Shown here: positions 28,584-39,491 of the stretch, piece by piece
Layout of the letters: every line of letters begins with the position of its first letter
How positions within the stretch are numbered: the first letter of the stretch is position 1
Source: Globodera rostochiensis
Taxonomy: Eukaryota; Nematoda; Chromadorea; Rhabditida; Heteroderidae
Reading direction: 5' to 3'
Assembly: GCA_018350325.1 (NCBI GenBank)
Contig: JAEVLN010000007.1
Location: 3,825,804 to 3,889,803, forward strand
DNA: 64,000 nt
Notes under the pieces: generated by a model
Told to the model about the DNA's origin: nothing
The model's input: the letters and a program-made list of their open reading frames with translations, nothing else
Database searches by the model: none
Translations under genes and position numbers: made by a program

Positions 28584-29758
28584 TGTTCCAATTATCGAAG
28601 GGACACAATTTTCAGAATGATTTTCTCAATTACTTAAATAATTTTCTCAATGAGTAGCGAGCGAATCGTTTTAACGGCTTCTTCTTTCCCCAAACCTTCC
28701 CATGTTATGTGTGCTGGGCGACATGGCAATTGGAAGCGGCGGCCTGACACCGTCCGCCCACTTTTTGACTCTCTCATAAATTCAATTTTCATTCATTTTT
28801 TAAAAAAAAAGTGTGAGAAAGTTTTTCGTGAGCCCAAAACATATTCTTTTTATACTTTTTTTATTAGGCAGGGTTGAAAACTGACAAATGCGTTGCATTA
28901 TTTACATCGTCCCCTACCCCGACCTTTGGAAACAAAATGGAACTGATTTCTGAGCAATGCTCGGATTGCCATTTTGATGCTGAAAAACATTTTTAGATGG
29001 GAATTTGATGTGAAAGATACTTTTTTTCTTAATTAAAATAGAAGTTGTGCACAATTATGCAAAAATTTGTTCCAAGATGTTTGGATTCCGAATTACTAAA
29101 ATTCATAAAAAGATTTTAAAATCGGCTTTACTTCAGTTTATGCGTCCAAAACAGACTTCAAACTTAACCGATTCAGATAACCAAACACCTATTCGGAAAC
29201 TCTCGTAGAGTTGAAGGTATCCTAAGCTAAAGCTTTGCAATTGGACAAATATCAAAAAAGTTATGACAAAAACTAAAAAAAATCCCGGCTTTTATTTTTA
29301 ATTATAATAGGTTTCCAAAACGATTCAGAATTTTGAAGTGTTCCGTCAACCGGGATCGAGGAAGAATTCAGTCCCAAAAAGGGGCATTTCAGTACAATTC
29401 CGATCCCGTTTTATTACTCTGAGTTGAAACCACAGGGATTTTGTTAAATGTTCACCGAGGATGACCAAAAGGACGGACGGTGAATATTAGGGGTCGGATG
29501 TTTCTTATATGTTTTAAAAAATACAACCCAAATAACCTTTTCTGCAATGAAAAAAAGATTTCTGGCTTTTTTTGAATAATAATTTATGTGACAATTTTTT
29601 AAATCGGGGCCCAAATAATAAATAATTAGTCTGAGTTTAAATGAATTTGTGAGAAGTGAAATAACCAGAGAAAGAACGCCAAATGTAAGTGAATTTTGCT
29701 CAAATTAATACCTATGTGTCGGATAATCAGCACTTTAATATCTACCAATTAAATATGG

Positions 29759-30071
29759 GGTATTATTTAGATGGTACCCCCCCCCTTTTTTGAAAAAATA
29801 ATTATATTCAATGTCGATAAAAAATTATAGGTTCTCGGAGTCGTAGAATCCGAACCACTTCCGTTTCAAGCCAATTTCCCCGAATTCCAACCTTTTTTCG
29901 AAAATTCAAATTTTCTAAATTTTAAAATACGGCTGCGGTTGGTCGAAACGGAGGTCGGATCGGATTCTACGACCCCGAGAACCTATAGAAACAATTTTTT
30001 ATCGACATTGAATACCAAAATTTATTTTTTTTTTAAAAAAAAGGGGGGGGGTACCATCTAAATAATTACCA
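29759..30071. mobile_element. 313-bp MITE, GGTWATA family
   Basis: Left end GGTATTATTTAGATGGTACC followed by a C run; the right end is its inverse (GTACCATCTAAATAATTACC) after a G run. The arms are over 100 bp (both contain TTTTTATCGACATTGAAT-type sequence). AAATATGG flanks both sides (29751-29758 and 30072-30079). Confidence 0.78.
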
Positions 30072-30274
30072 AAATATGGATAACAATTAACAGGGCGTGC
30101 CATTTCCATTAAAAAAGGGGCTAATTCAGTTCAATTTGAGCATGTTCTATAAACAAAACTTATCAATGTTTCCAAAAATTTTCTCAGCGGCTGGGCCCCT
30201 CCCATTCTTAAAAATAGATTTTTTGTCAAAAGGCGAGCGCAAAAAAATGCAAATTGGTTGAAATCTCTCATCAA

Positions 30275-30699
30275 CAGGGATGTTACTTTTAGGTAAATCA
30301 GCACGAAAAACACATTTTTAGCTCAGTCTGAGGCATCTCATCACTCTGGCCATTTCGGCTCCAGCGCCATTTGGGCGCGGCCTTTTCAGCGCCGCATTTG
30401 TTTCCTTATTTTTTATGCGAGTTTTATGGATTTTTTTCGAAAATGACTAAAAGACTATCGTTAAAATATGAATTATTTTTTAAAAACAGTCAGAAATCGA
30501 TGAAAATGTCAAAATATGCTTTTATTTATAATCCTTTTTTTTGTTTGGTGTTTAAAAATTTTCAGTAAAAATTTTTTACTTACCTATTTTTGTACCTATT
30601 TCACGATTTTTGTACCTATTTAGTACCTATTTTGACATTTTTTCTCACCTATTTAGGTACTTATTTTCCAATTTTTCTTACCTAAAAGTACCATCCCTG
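30275..30699. mobile_element. 425-bp hAT-like MITE, TSD CTCATCAA
   Basis: The ends read inward CAGGGATGTTACTTTTAGGT and CAGGGATGGTACTTTTAGGT. CTCATCAA flanks both sides exactly (30267-30274 and 30700-30707). The right half has repeated TACCTATTT units. No transposase. Confidence 0.88.
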
Positions 30700-30836
30700 C
30701 TCATCAATAACAGACTAAATCTTAAAAGTTTTCTCGCTGGATTTAAGATTTAAATTAAAGCTTTTTACAGTTATTGATTTCCCAAATCTCACTAAATTCA
30801 TTTTGAAAGAGCGAGCGAAAATTGAGCAAAATATCT

Positions 30837-31157
30837 TTTTTCTGTTTCCCATGGCATTTTCTGTTTCCCATGGCACTTTCTGTTTCCCATAGCATTTTCT
30901 ATTTCCCATGGCATTTGCTGTTTCCCATGGCATTCTGTTTCCCATGGCATTTTCTGTTTCCCATGGCACTTTCTGTTTCCCATAGCATTTTCTATTTCCC
31001 ATGGCATTTTCTGTTTCCCATGGCACTTTCTGTTTCCCATAGCATTTTCTATTTCCCATGGCATTTTCTGTTTCCCATGGCATTTTCTGTTTCCCATGGC
31101 GTTTTCTGTTTCCCATGGCACTTTCTGTTTCCCATGGCACTTTCTGTTTCCCAAATG
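30837..31157. repeat. 19-bp minisatellite
   Basis: About 17 copies of CTGTTTCCCATGGCATTTT with small variants (CACTTT, CATAGCA). The long frames on both strands are artefacts of the repeat. Immediately right (31153-31204) is the 52-bp block also found at 26396-26447. Confidence 0.88.
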
Positions 31158-32269
31158 GATGGATAAATTTGCAAGCTAAAGTTGAATATTTGGCTAACAT
31201 TGTACTGAATTTTGGGGAAATTTTATATTGAATTTGGAAAAATTTATGTGCATTTTTCATTTTTGGTGCATATTTTGAAATTTTTGGTGCATATTTTATG
31301 CGCATATTTCAAGATTTTATGTGCATATAAATCCCAACCCTAGTCATAAGGAAAAATAGGCTCAAAATTTGAGTGTAAAAATAACAAAAATGCTTAAAAA
31401 ATTGTTTTTAGATGTGAAAATTGTCAATCAGTAGGGCTGCTACTTTAAAGCAGAAAAATTACATAAAGGCGAAAGAATTTTATAAAGGATTTGACAAACA
31501 AAAATTTGAATTTTATTGTATTTTTAAAGAAAATTTTTCAAAAACTTAGTGATCTTGGCAAGAAAAATTGGAATTTTTTCCATTTTTCTTAGAAATTTTT
31601 TGAAAAAAGCTCGAAATAGGCTCAAAAGTTAAGTTCTAAAAAATCGCCAAAAATGCCAATATAGGCTCAAAAAAATCTTAAAATATCCGAAATAGGATTG
31701 GTCCTATTTTAAGCTTGAAAAGTCCGAAATAGCTTTTTTAGGCTCGTTAAAACGAAGATTTTCGGGTTAACATGTTTTTCGTGCATAACTCATCAAAACA
31801 AAGCTGCAGAACAAATAGGCTTAAACCTATCATAATGATGTTGGTGGTGGTGGTAAAGTTGGTCGACTCTTGCCATTATTTATGTAGTTTCTGTTTTTGG
31901 GGGCAAATGTGCATATTAAATATCATAATTCGGGGCAAGAAAGAGCACATGACATTTTCATCAAATTTTCAGTGCCATTCGTCAAAAAAGCACATTAGGT
32001 CAAAACACTGTTTTAACCATTTATATATAAAAAAAACATGTTTTTAGCCGAAGAATTCCCAAACTAATTTTCATAAGAAACAATATCCTAATTTTTTTTG
32101 TTTAAATAAAATTTTTATTTATAAGAATGTAGTTCAATTATTGGGGGAAAACAGTGCACAAAACTGCTCAAAGGTATCCACATAGTGGAATGTCAAATGC
32201 GAAAAGAATCATCAAAGATCATCTATTTCTCCCTCATTTGCTCGCGCCAAAATGATGACCGTCTTCCCC

Positions 32270-32451
32270 GCATGTTGCGCAACAACCACTTGTGGAAACA
32301 CATCGGCGACGCCAAGAACTGCGCCATTTGCGGCTAAAACGCCGCTCATGGCCAAACCCTCTGGCAGGGGCCCTCAGCGGTACCGCACAGTGCTGACACT
32401 GTGGCCACGGTGTTTCTTCCGGACCTGCGTGCCGAGTGACCGCTCGTCATA
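32270..32451 (-). pseudogene. Diverged stray copy of the zinc-finger exon
   Basis: Minus-strand FEFGCYDERSLGTQVRKKHR resembles FGCFDERTLCAHVRKKHRGR of the mini-genes to the right, with changes including loss of the Cys-Ala-His segment. It is isolated from any first exon. Confidence 0.5.
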
Positions 32452-32695
32452 GCAGCCAAACTCAAAACAACTGCAAAAATCCCCTAAATTCAAGACCAAA
32501 ATCCGGAACTCACGACCCAAAATCCCCTGAATTCCCGACCCAAAAATCCCCAAAATTCAAGATCCAAAAATCTCCGGAATTCCTGACCCAAAAAATCCCC
32601 GAAATTAAGATCCAAAAATCCCCGGAATTCCCGACCCAAAAAATCCCCGAAATTAAAATCCAAAAATCCCCGGAATTAAAATTTACTTATAAAAA

Positions 32696-33108
32696 CTATT
32701 TAGCCACCGGATGCCCATGGCGGTGCCGGAATGTGCTTATGCTGCGCCCTCGGTGCTTCTTGCGGACGTGCGCGCAGAGTGTGCGCTCATCAAAGCACCC
32801 AAACTCGCAACACCTGCAAAAATCCCCTAAATTCAAGACACAAAAATCCGGAATTCCCGACCCAAAAAATCCCTGGAATTCAAAGCCCAGAAATCCTCAA
32901 AATTCAGACCCAAAAATCTCCGGAATTCAAAACCCAAAATCCTCGAAATTACAGACCGAAAAATCCACTGATTGACTTACTCGCAACAATGAGTTGTTCC
33001 TCGCTCAAATCGCGTGAGGAACATTGTTTGATGCCGCCGAAGTCCGGCAAACCTTTCGAATTCTTTGGTGCAAATGGTAGCCCCAATAAACAGGTTGCAC
33101 ACTTCCAT
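32696..33108 (-). CDS. Two-exon zinc-finger-like mini-gene, copy 1
   Basis: Exon A 32981-33108 (MEVCNLFIGATICTKEFERF, AGLRRHQTMF...) is spliced at GTAAGT to exon B 32696-32813, encoding CCEFGCFDERTLCAHVRKKH and a basic tail ending HRHPVAK. Total 246 nt, 81 residues plus stop. Exon B has Cys/His spacing reminiscent of a C2H2 finger (C-x4-C, x8, H-x4-H). Exon A differs from copy 2 where RRHQTMF replaces RLHQAKF. The intron is a degenerate tandem repeat of CCCGACCCAAAAATCCCC-like units. Function unknown; it may be a duplicated fragment of a larger zinc-finger gene. Confidence 0.5.
32830..32970. repeat. Degenerate CCCGACCCAAAAATC tandem repeat
   Basis: Imperfect units of about 24 bp mixing CCCAAAAATCCCCGAATTC forms. 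Related arrays occupy 32465-32680, 33770-33865 and 34020-34265, each next to a zinc-finger-like exon copy. Confidence 0.7.
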
Positions 33109-33647
33109 TTTTGTATCTAAGATGAAAAACGAAATTAGGTAAATCCGGTTTCTAATCATCTCATATTCTACTTGCTTTAAGGGGCAATGTGTTTGCCGAA
33201 CGAATTCATGTTTAGGTGGGTTCCACTCTTTAACGCAATTGGCCCCTTTAGTAAATTAAAATGTTTTAATAAGATTTAAATTTTGGTATTAAAAAACATC
33301 CTGATCAGATTATGCCAACAGAAATCATTTAGAAATAGAAATTTGGCAGCACTGACATTCGCTTTTTTCACCAGTGTTGTTGATAAAATAATGAAAATAT
33401 GTATCTGAGCTCCAGGCTCAAAATAACTCAAAACCACTTTATAGGGTTTCTTGAGGGCTGAAACCGATAGAACAAACAAAAATTTTTATTGGGACGAGCA
33501 TTTAAACCGGTTTTAACCGTTTAAAAAATTAAGAAACACACAAGCGATTGACCTAATGGCACAATGGGCGCATGGGGAAGTCAAAAACACCTTTTGACTA
33601 CCCCTTAATTCCCTACCCTGACCCGCCGTAATAATTATAAAAACTAT

Positions 33648-33763
33648 TTAGCCACCGGATACCCATGCGGTGCCGGAATGTGCTTATGCTGCGCCCTCGG
33701 TGCTTCTTGCGGACATGCGCGCAGAGTGTGCGCTCATCAAAGCACCCAAACTCGCAACACCTG
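33648..33763 (-). pseudogene. Stray copy of zinc-finger exon B with a 1-bp deletion
   Basis: Nearly identical to the second exon of the mini-genes, but ATGCGG replaces ATGGCGG near 33665, shifting the frame before the usual HRHRHPVAK end. No first exon lies directly upstream of it. Confidence 0.6.
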
Positions 33764-33888
33764 CAAAAATCCGTAAATTCAAGACCAAAATCCGGAACTC
33801 ACGACCCAAAATCCCCGCAATTCCCGACCCAAAAAATCCCCGAAATTAAGATCCAAAAATCCCCGGAATTAAAATTTAATTATAAAAA

Positions 33889-34406
33889 CTATTTAGCCAC
33901 CGGATGCCTATGGCGGTGCCGGAATGTGCTTATGCTGCGCCCTCGGTGCTTCTTGCGGACGTGCGCGCAGAGTGTGCGCTCATCAAAGCACCCAAACTCG
34001 CAACACCTGCAAAAATCACCTAAATTCAAGACCCAAAAATCCGGAATTCCCGACCCAAAAAATCCCCGACCAAAATCCCCAAAATTCCCTACCCAAAAAA
34101 ACCAAAATTCAAGACCCAACAATTCGAAAATTCCCGACCCAAAAATCCCCGAAATCTAAAACCCAGAAATCCTCGAAATTCCAAACCAAAAATCCCTAAA
34201 ATTCAGACCCAAAAATCTCCGAATTCAAAACCCAAAATCCCCGAAATTACAGACCCAAAAATCCCCTGATTGACTTACTCGCAACAATGAGTTGTTCCTC
34301 GCTCTGCCAGCGTGTGGAACTTTGCCTGGTGGAGCCGAAGTCCGGCAAACGTTTCGAATTCTTTGGTGCAAATGGTAGCCCCAATAAACAGGTTGCACAC
34401 TTCCAT
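33889..34406 (-). CDS. Two-exon zinc-finger-like mini-gene, copy 2
   Basis: Exon A 34279-34406 encodes MEVCNLFIGATICTKEFETF then AGLRLHQAKFHTLAERGTTH. A GTAAGT donor joins in phase to exon B 33889-34006 (CCEFGCFDERTLCAHVRKKH, RGRSISTFRHRHRHPVAK, stop). 81 residues in total. The pair of exons with a repeat-filled intron is duplicated at 32696-33108; high identity of both exons and flanks (GTTTGCCGAACGAATTCATG upstream of both) indicates recent segmental duplication. No signal peptide; role unknown. Confidence 0.55.
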
Positions 34407-35640
34407 TTTTGTATCTAAGATGAAAAACGAAATTAGGTAAATCCGGTTTCTAATCTCATTTTCTACTTGCTTTAAGTGGCACTATGTTTGCCGAACGAAT
34501 TCATGTTTAGGTGGGTTCCACTCTTTAACGAAATTGGCCTTATTAGTAAATTAAAATGTTTAATAACATTTAAATTTTGGTATTAAAAAACATAGGATTA
34601 CCGAAAAAAACGACTTTAAGTGAAAAAGCGTATACATATAATAATGAAACAATTTGAGGATAGAAATGGAAAAAAAAAGATTGGAGAAGAAAATCAAATA
34701 TCAAATCCTTATATAAAAAGCAGACAATTTGTGTTTGTTTGTTTGTTGGGTAGGGGTCAGTCGGCTTTCGCTGGAGTGAGAGAAAGAGAAAAGAGCGAGG
34801 ATAGAAGAGACAAGAAAGGAGAGAAAGAAATTTTTCTCAACAATTTGGGGTTGGAAATGCTCTCATGGATTTTAGAAAATTTTGGCCATTTTTGCTTTTC
34901 GAAAATGCAATTTTTTTGCGAATTCTGCTTTAGTAGGGGGGGGGGGGTCGGCGGTGCTGATAGGCGCCGCCGGGAAAATTTTTTTTGATTTTCGACTCAA
35001 TTTGCTAAGAAAATTGGTCCAAAAATTTGAATTATCCTGAAAATCAGCAAAATCAGAATTTGGATAAAAATGAACAAATATTGTTGCATTTTGGACATTT
35101 TTCAAGCAAAAATTCAAAAAAGAATGCGAAAAATGCTTGAAAATTAACAAATCTGTATCTGTCTAAGATATTCAAAATTTAAACAAAAAATCCTTGAAAA
35201 AGCTCCAGAAAACTCAAATAAAGGACAAAAAAGGATGTGTAGCCTAAATAAAGGAGGACATTTAAAATTTTAAAGATTGGGGTACCTCAAAAAAGGACAA
35301 ATCTTTAAAAAAAGGACAAATGGCACCCCTGCAATAAAATGTTTTTATGTAGTGCAATTAAATAATTTATGGGGGGGGGGGGAGGGGTCAATATGCTCTG
35401 GTCAAGTAGGGACGCCTTTCAAAACGGCGACAATCTATGGCAACCACAAAATCGATAAGAATGAATGAGGGAAAAGAACAGGGCATTGAAAACAAAAGGG
35501 GCGGGGTTTGAGATTACAAATCAATAAAAAACAAAATGCCACAATATTAAATAAATGAAGTCCAGGGCTGCGATGTCTGTGGATTTTTCCTCATTCTTTG
35601 GTTTTTGGAAAGGCCAATGAGGATTTTTTTTTGAAATGCG
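34407..35640. other. Intergenic, with hairpin-repeat copy
   Basis: A minus-orientation hairpin repeat with its long A/T arms lies at 34880-35070 (GC core 34949-34972). G homopolymers occur at 34937-34947 and 35371-35380. No gene recognised. Confidence 0.5.
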
Positions 35641-35649
35641 GATTTGCGG

Positions 35650-36720
35650 ATTTTTTCAATAATGTTTTCCACTTAAACCCGCAGGGCAAAGGCCAAATGC
35701 GCACGCACTGGCTGCTCCGTCGCGAGGACTACAATTTCTTCAAACAGGAAGAAGAGGAGCAACAGCAACAACAGGAGATGGAGCCGGAATGCGAGGACAA
35801 CGAGTTCAAGCAGTTGTTTGACCCCGCAATTTTTCCACGAACCAAAAACATCCGTCGCTATCAACAGCCGCGCGATTTTTGCTCATTTTGGATTTGATTT
35901 TCGAGACTTAAAAGTTTGTTGTGCGAATTTTTGGAAGTCGGGGAATTCCGAGGCGCCTCAAACAAAAACATTTTTTTTTCTGGAAAATTTGGCAGTTTTT
36001 TATGCCGATTTTGATTTGTTGTTTGCCCGCATTTGTTGAAAGGGCGTGACGTGGTGCCCGAGTCGTTCGTTTCGGTGACCATTTACTTCTCGGACATTGT
36101 CGGCTTCACTTCCATCTCCAGCGAAAGCACTCCGCTCCAAATTGTCAACATGCTGAACAAGCTGTACACGCATCGATCGAGTGCGATTTTGATTTGTTTG
36201 AAAATTCAGATGTGTTTCAATGTTTTTTATAACCATTTTTTTTAATGTCATCGATTTTTTTATAATTAACAATTTTTAAATTAATTCAAAATTTTTTAAC
36301 CAAATATCTAAAGTTTTTAACTTAATAAATTAAAAATATTATTTAATTTTAATTTTCTAGACAGTGGTGGCAGCGTTGTGAGAACCCATCGAAAACGTGA
36401 GATATGTGTATTAAAAATACATAATTTTTTTTAAAACAAAATTTACTGTGGGCATCAATCAGAGAGTGGACATTCTCCGATCGAGCGAGCCCTTTTATTG
36501 AATATTCAAGTCAAATTTTGCATTACCCCCTTTTGGATTTGCATGACGTCATCGCCTACAGAATTTCTTATACTGTATAAAATTTGTTAGCTTTTGTTCA
36601 GCGCCCTCGGGCAACGACAGAAGACGTCGCTGTCCGATGCGTACAACGGCTGATCAATGCTTGTCAAACGTGCCGAAAACCATCATTATCAGCCCGGGGA
36701 GGGTGGTCAAAATGATGATG
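35650..36720 (+). pseudogene. Scrambled partial copy of the receptor guanylate cyclase gene
   Basis: Four pieces match the minus-strand cyclase gene at 47-64 kb. 35672-35880 (GKGQMRTHWLLRREDYNFFK...) matches its last cyclase exon at 52243-52451. 35880-36220, including [19 protein letters not shown] sequence and [11 protein letters not shown], matches the earlier exon at 54080-54390, so the order is reversed. About 36455-36500 matches 49090-49140. 36599-36710 matches 48620-48733 but has an in-frame TGA after SLSDAYNG. The wrong exon order and the stop make this a non-functional chimera. Confidence 0.85.
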
Positions 36721-36814
36721 AATCCCTTATTGTCCAATCCACAATCACACCAACCCATTTGGATTTTTGATCGGAGCATTGATTGATCAAATTTGTTTTG
36801 TTCTTTTTTTAAGG

Positions 36815-36906
36815 TTGACGTCATTGTGTCCGAGTCCATGGGCTGTTGGTCAACGAGCGGATGCTGGAGAGTTATATGTACACGCGCAAATTTCTTCGCA
36901 ACGGCG
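36815..36906 (+). pseudogene. Possible orphan exon
   Basis: An AAG acceptor at 36812-36814 and a GTGTGT donor at 36911 bracket a frame reading HGLLVNERMLESYMYTRKFL then RNGG. It has exon-like codon content but no neighbour to join and I cannot name its family. It directly follows the scrambled cyclase copy, so it may be another transposed piece. Confidence 0.25.
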
Positions 36907-38368
36907 GTCAGTGTGTTTGGGTTGTGTTATGTTTGGCCGATTTTTTGGGATCGGTCTTACCGGCTAAATCCCGAAAATGTTGGTCGAAATTCCGGGTCGT
37001 CCCGACAAATCGTGATCTCAATCAATCTCGACAAATTTTTTTTCGGGATTTTTCAGGATTGAACAAATGACCGAACTTTCAGGTGGTTGGCAAATTTGTT
37101 TTCGGTCGAATTATTTACATTTTCCTGAGTTTAGTATTTTTAATTTGGAAATTAAATACCTATATTGTTTTTTTTGTTTGTTTTTAACATATTTTTGGCA
37201 TTTCCGTTTCCGGTGCTGGGACCAAAAAACTAAAAGTTTTGACCATCCAAATTCCGAAACGTTCAAAAATACTTAATGTGCTTGTTTTTGATGGATGGCA
37301 CTGAAAATTTGATGAAAATACCCCGCGGCGCTTTTTTGCGCCATAATTGATGATGTGTATTTATTATGGCACATTCGCATCCAAAAACAAACAAAAAAAA
37401 CCACGTAAATAATGGCCTAAAAGAGGGGGGGGGGAGGGGTGGGTCAATTTTCTCGGTAAATTTGGCCAAATCTTGGCCAACTTCGTCACCACCACCATCA
37501 TCAACACTTCCAAATTTGGCGCTAACACATCGGTGTGTTTATGTCGAGGTTTTAAGTTGACTCTCTCTCTATTCCCAGAGGACGCCGAAGGCCCACCCCG
37601 CCATTCAATGAAAAACTTCAAATTTGGCACTTTTTCCCCTTTGGGCAAATTGCCCCCCCCCCCCCCCCCCCCCCTCCCCACTCCGGCCCTCTGCCCCCGG
37701 GCGACTAATTTGGTCATTTTTTGCTCGTGAATTGCGAGCAGTAAAATGAAAATCTGTGGATGGGTCAGGCCGTTGCCATGATTAATTAACTGTATAAAAG
37801 TTTTGTGTGTGTGTTGGGACCTTTTGTTTTGTTTTCGGGTAAACGGAAAATTGTGGGCTTACAAATTAGCGGGGATAAGGGGGGGGGAGGGTCGGCCTCA
37901 GCTGGCCATGCCACACAAAAAACTGTGCCAAAATACTGCACAGAACAATTTGACACTCACTGCTCACTCACATTCATTCATTTAAATTCCATCATAGCAC
38001 CATTTTTATGCTCGTGCCCCAAACTCATGGACTTTCGGATAAAAGCTGAAAGCATAGGAATTCCATTTAAATTTACAAAAAAATACCAGTATTAGTTGAC
38101 TGAGGCTTCAAAAACTTTTATTTATATTTTTGCTTAAAATTGGACAACACCTGGATAAAGTGTCCGTATTGGTCCCGGAAAACACGAACTTTCCCCCTTC
38201 TCCACACTCTAATTTTATCAAAAACCAAATTTTTTGATCAAAATGCCCTAAATTTTAGAGGTTTGGCAACGCGCTTAATTTAAATTTTTGAAGCTAATCC
38301 GAACAATTTTTAGGTTCTCAACACATTGTCGTGCTCTGTCCGGCACATCTCCACATTTAACGCTGCCG
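36907..38368. other. Intergenic region upstream of the neuropeptide gene
   Basis: Low-complexity tracts include a C run at 37651-37672 and G-rich stretches at 37424 and 37880. I see no coding exon. The promoter of the nlp-12-type gene should lie at the right end; a TTTTTAG at 38308-38314 could be a 5' splice or trans-splice acceptor. Confidence 0.5.
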
Positions 38369-38967
38369 ATGCAATCATCATCATCATCATCGTTGTCCAG
38401 CACCATGCCGTCCTCCCCAATTGTTCCACAACGTGCCATCACTGCAACAACATCGCTGAACGGCATAAGCAGCAGGCGATGTTCTTCGGCGCTGTTGATG
38501 TTGTGGTGTTGCTGCTACTGCTTGCTGCTGCTGCTGTGCGCGAATGATGCGGCGCCGTTGCAGTCGTCCGCCGGCACCGTCAGCGGCGAGCAGTTCGAAC
38601 GCGCGGACCGAGACTATCGTCCGTTGCAGGTGAGCAGCACCCGAGACAAGAAAATAGACACTTCAAATTTCAACATTTTTGTTGGACCTTTGGCACTTCG
38701 ATTTTGTGACATCGATTCGTAGTTTGAATCATATACCTGGGAGATATAATTTGTGCCAATGTGCCCATTATGTTGTAGTTCGGCAAGCGCGAGTCGTACA
38801 GGCCACTGCAGTTTGGCAAACGGACTGTCGCCAGCAGAGGGCTGCTGTTTGCGCCCGCCGTGGCACCGCCGGCATTCATGCACAACCTGCTGCACAACGG
38901 TGGACTTGAAGAGATGGACCCGACGATGGACCAGTACTTTTTGATGGTGGAGAAGAGACGGAAATGA
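38369..38967 (+). CDS. nlp-12: NLP-12-type (CCK-like) neuropeptide precursor
   Basis: Two exons (38369-38629 and 38779-38967) give 149 residues. After a polar start comes a hydrophobic secretion signal (ALLMLWCCCYCLLLLLCAND), then RADRDYRPLQFGKR, ESYRPLQFGKR and a spacer ending EKRRK. DYRPLQFamide is exactly one of the two C. elegans NLP-12 peptides; the other predicted peptide here is ESYRPLQFamide or a shorter form. The Gly is the amidation donor and KR the cleavage site. In C. elegans these peptides act on cholecystokinin-like receptors in a proprioceptive/locomotion circuit. The intron falls between Gln and Phe of the first peptide, in phase 0, so both peptides depend on correct splicing. 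The true ATG could also be 38402. Confidence 0.92.
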
Positions 38968-38984
38968 ATGAATGGCAGAGAGGG

Positions 38985-39375
38985 GATGAGAGAGTGCATG
39001 GAACAGACAGAGACGGAAAGACGAGCAGTAAAATTGAGAGAATCAGAATGCCAGAAAACTTAGTTCAAATGCGCCTATCCAATCACCATTAAAAAACCAG
39101 AAAATGTGCTGTAATTGTTCACAACCACACATTTTGATCGAGAAAACCCTTTTGACGAGAGAGTGTGTAGAACAGAGAGACGGAGCAGAGAAATTGAGAG
39201 AGTCAAAATGCCAAAATCGCAATTCAAATCTGTCTATCTAACACCATTAGCCAAAAATGTGTGCTGTAATTGTTCACACCTACACATTTTGATCGAGAAA
39301 ACCCTTTTGACGAGAGAGTGTGTAGAACAGAGAGACGGAGCAGAGAAAACTGAGAGAGTCAAAATGCCATAAAAC
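38985..39375. repeat. Roughly 150-bp tandem repeat
   Basis: Units containing GAACAGAGAGACGGAGCAGA, GAGAGAGTCAAAATGCCA and TTTTGATCGAGAAAACCCTT recur at about 39115-39200 and 39270-39365, with a weaker copy near 39000. It lies just 3' of the neuropeptide gene. Confidence 0.75.
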
Positions 39376-39491
39376 AAAATTCAAAAAATGGTAGCGACAA
39401 CAACAAGAAACAATTAATTCTACCGTTCATTTATGCTAATGACAAAAAAAAAGATTCATTTATATGATGATTGATTTTTTTATTAAAAAAT

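Larger units (their letters stand above)
28584..32270. other. Gene-poor repeat region
   Basis: It contains a MITE (29759-30071), an hAT-like element (30275-30699), a 19-bp minisatellite (30837-31157) and an isolated hAT-like right end (CCCAACCCTA near 31343). The rest is A/T-rich with no coding signal I can support. Confidence 0.55.

Noticed and set aside
30715..31305. 196-residue frame with KQKVPWETE-type repeats
   Set aside because: Reading of the 19-bp minisatellite with no start context or homology.
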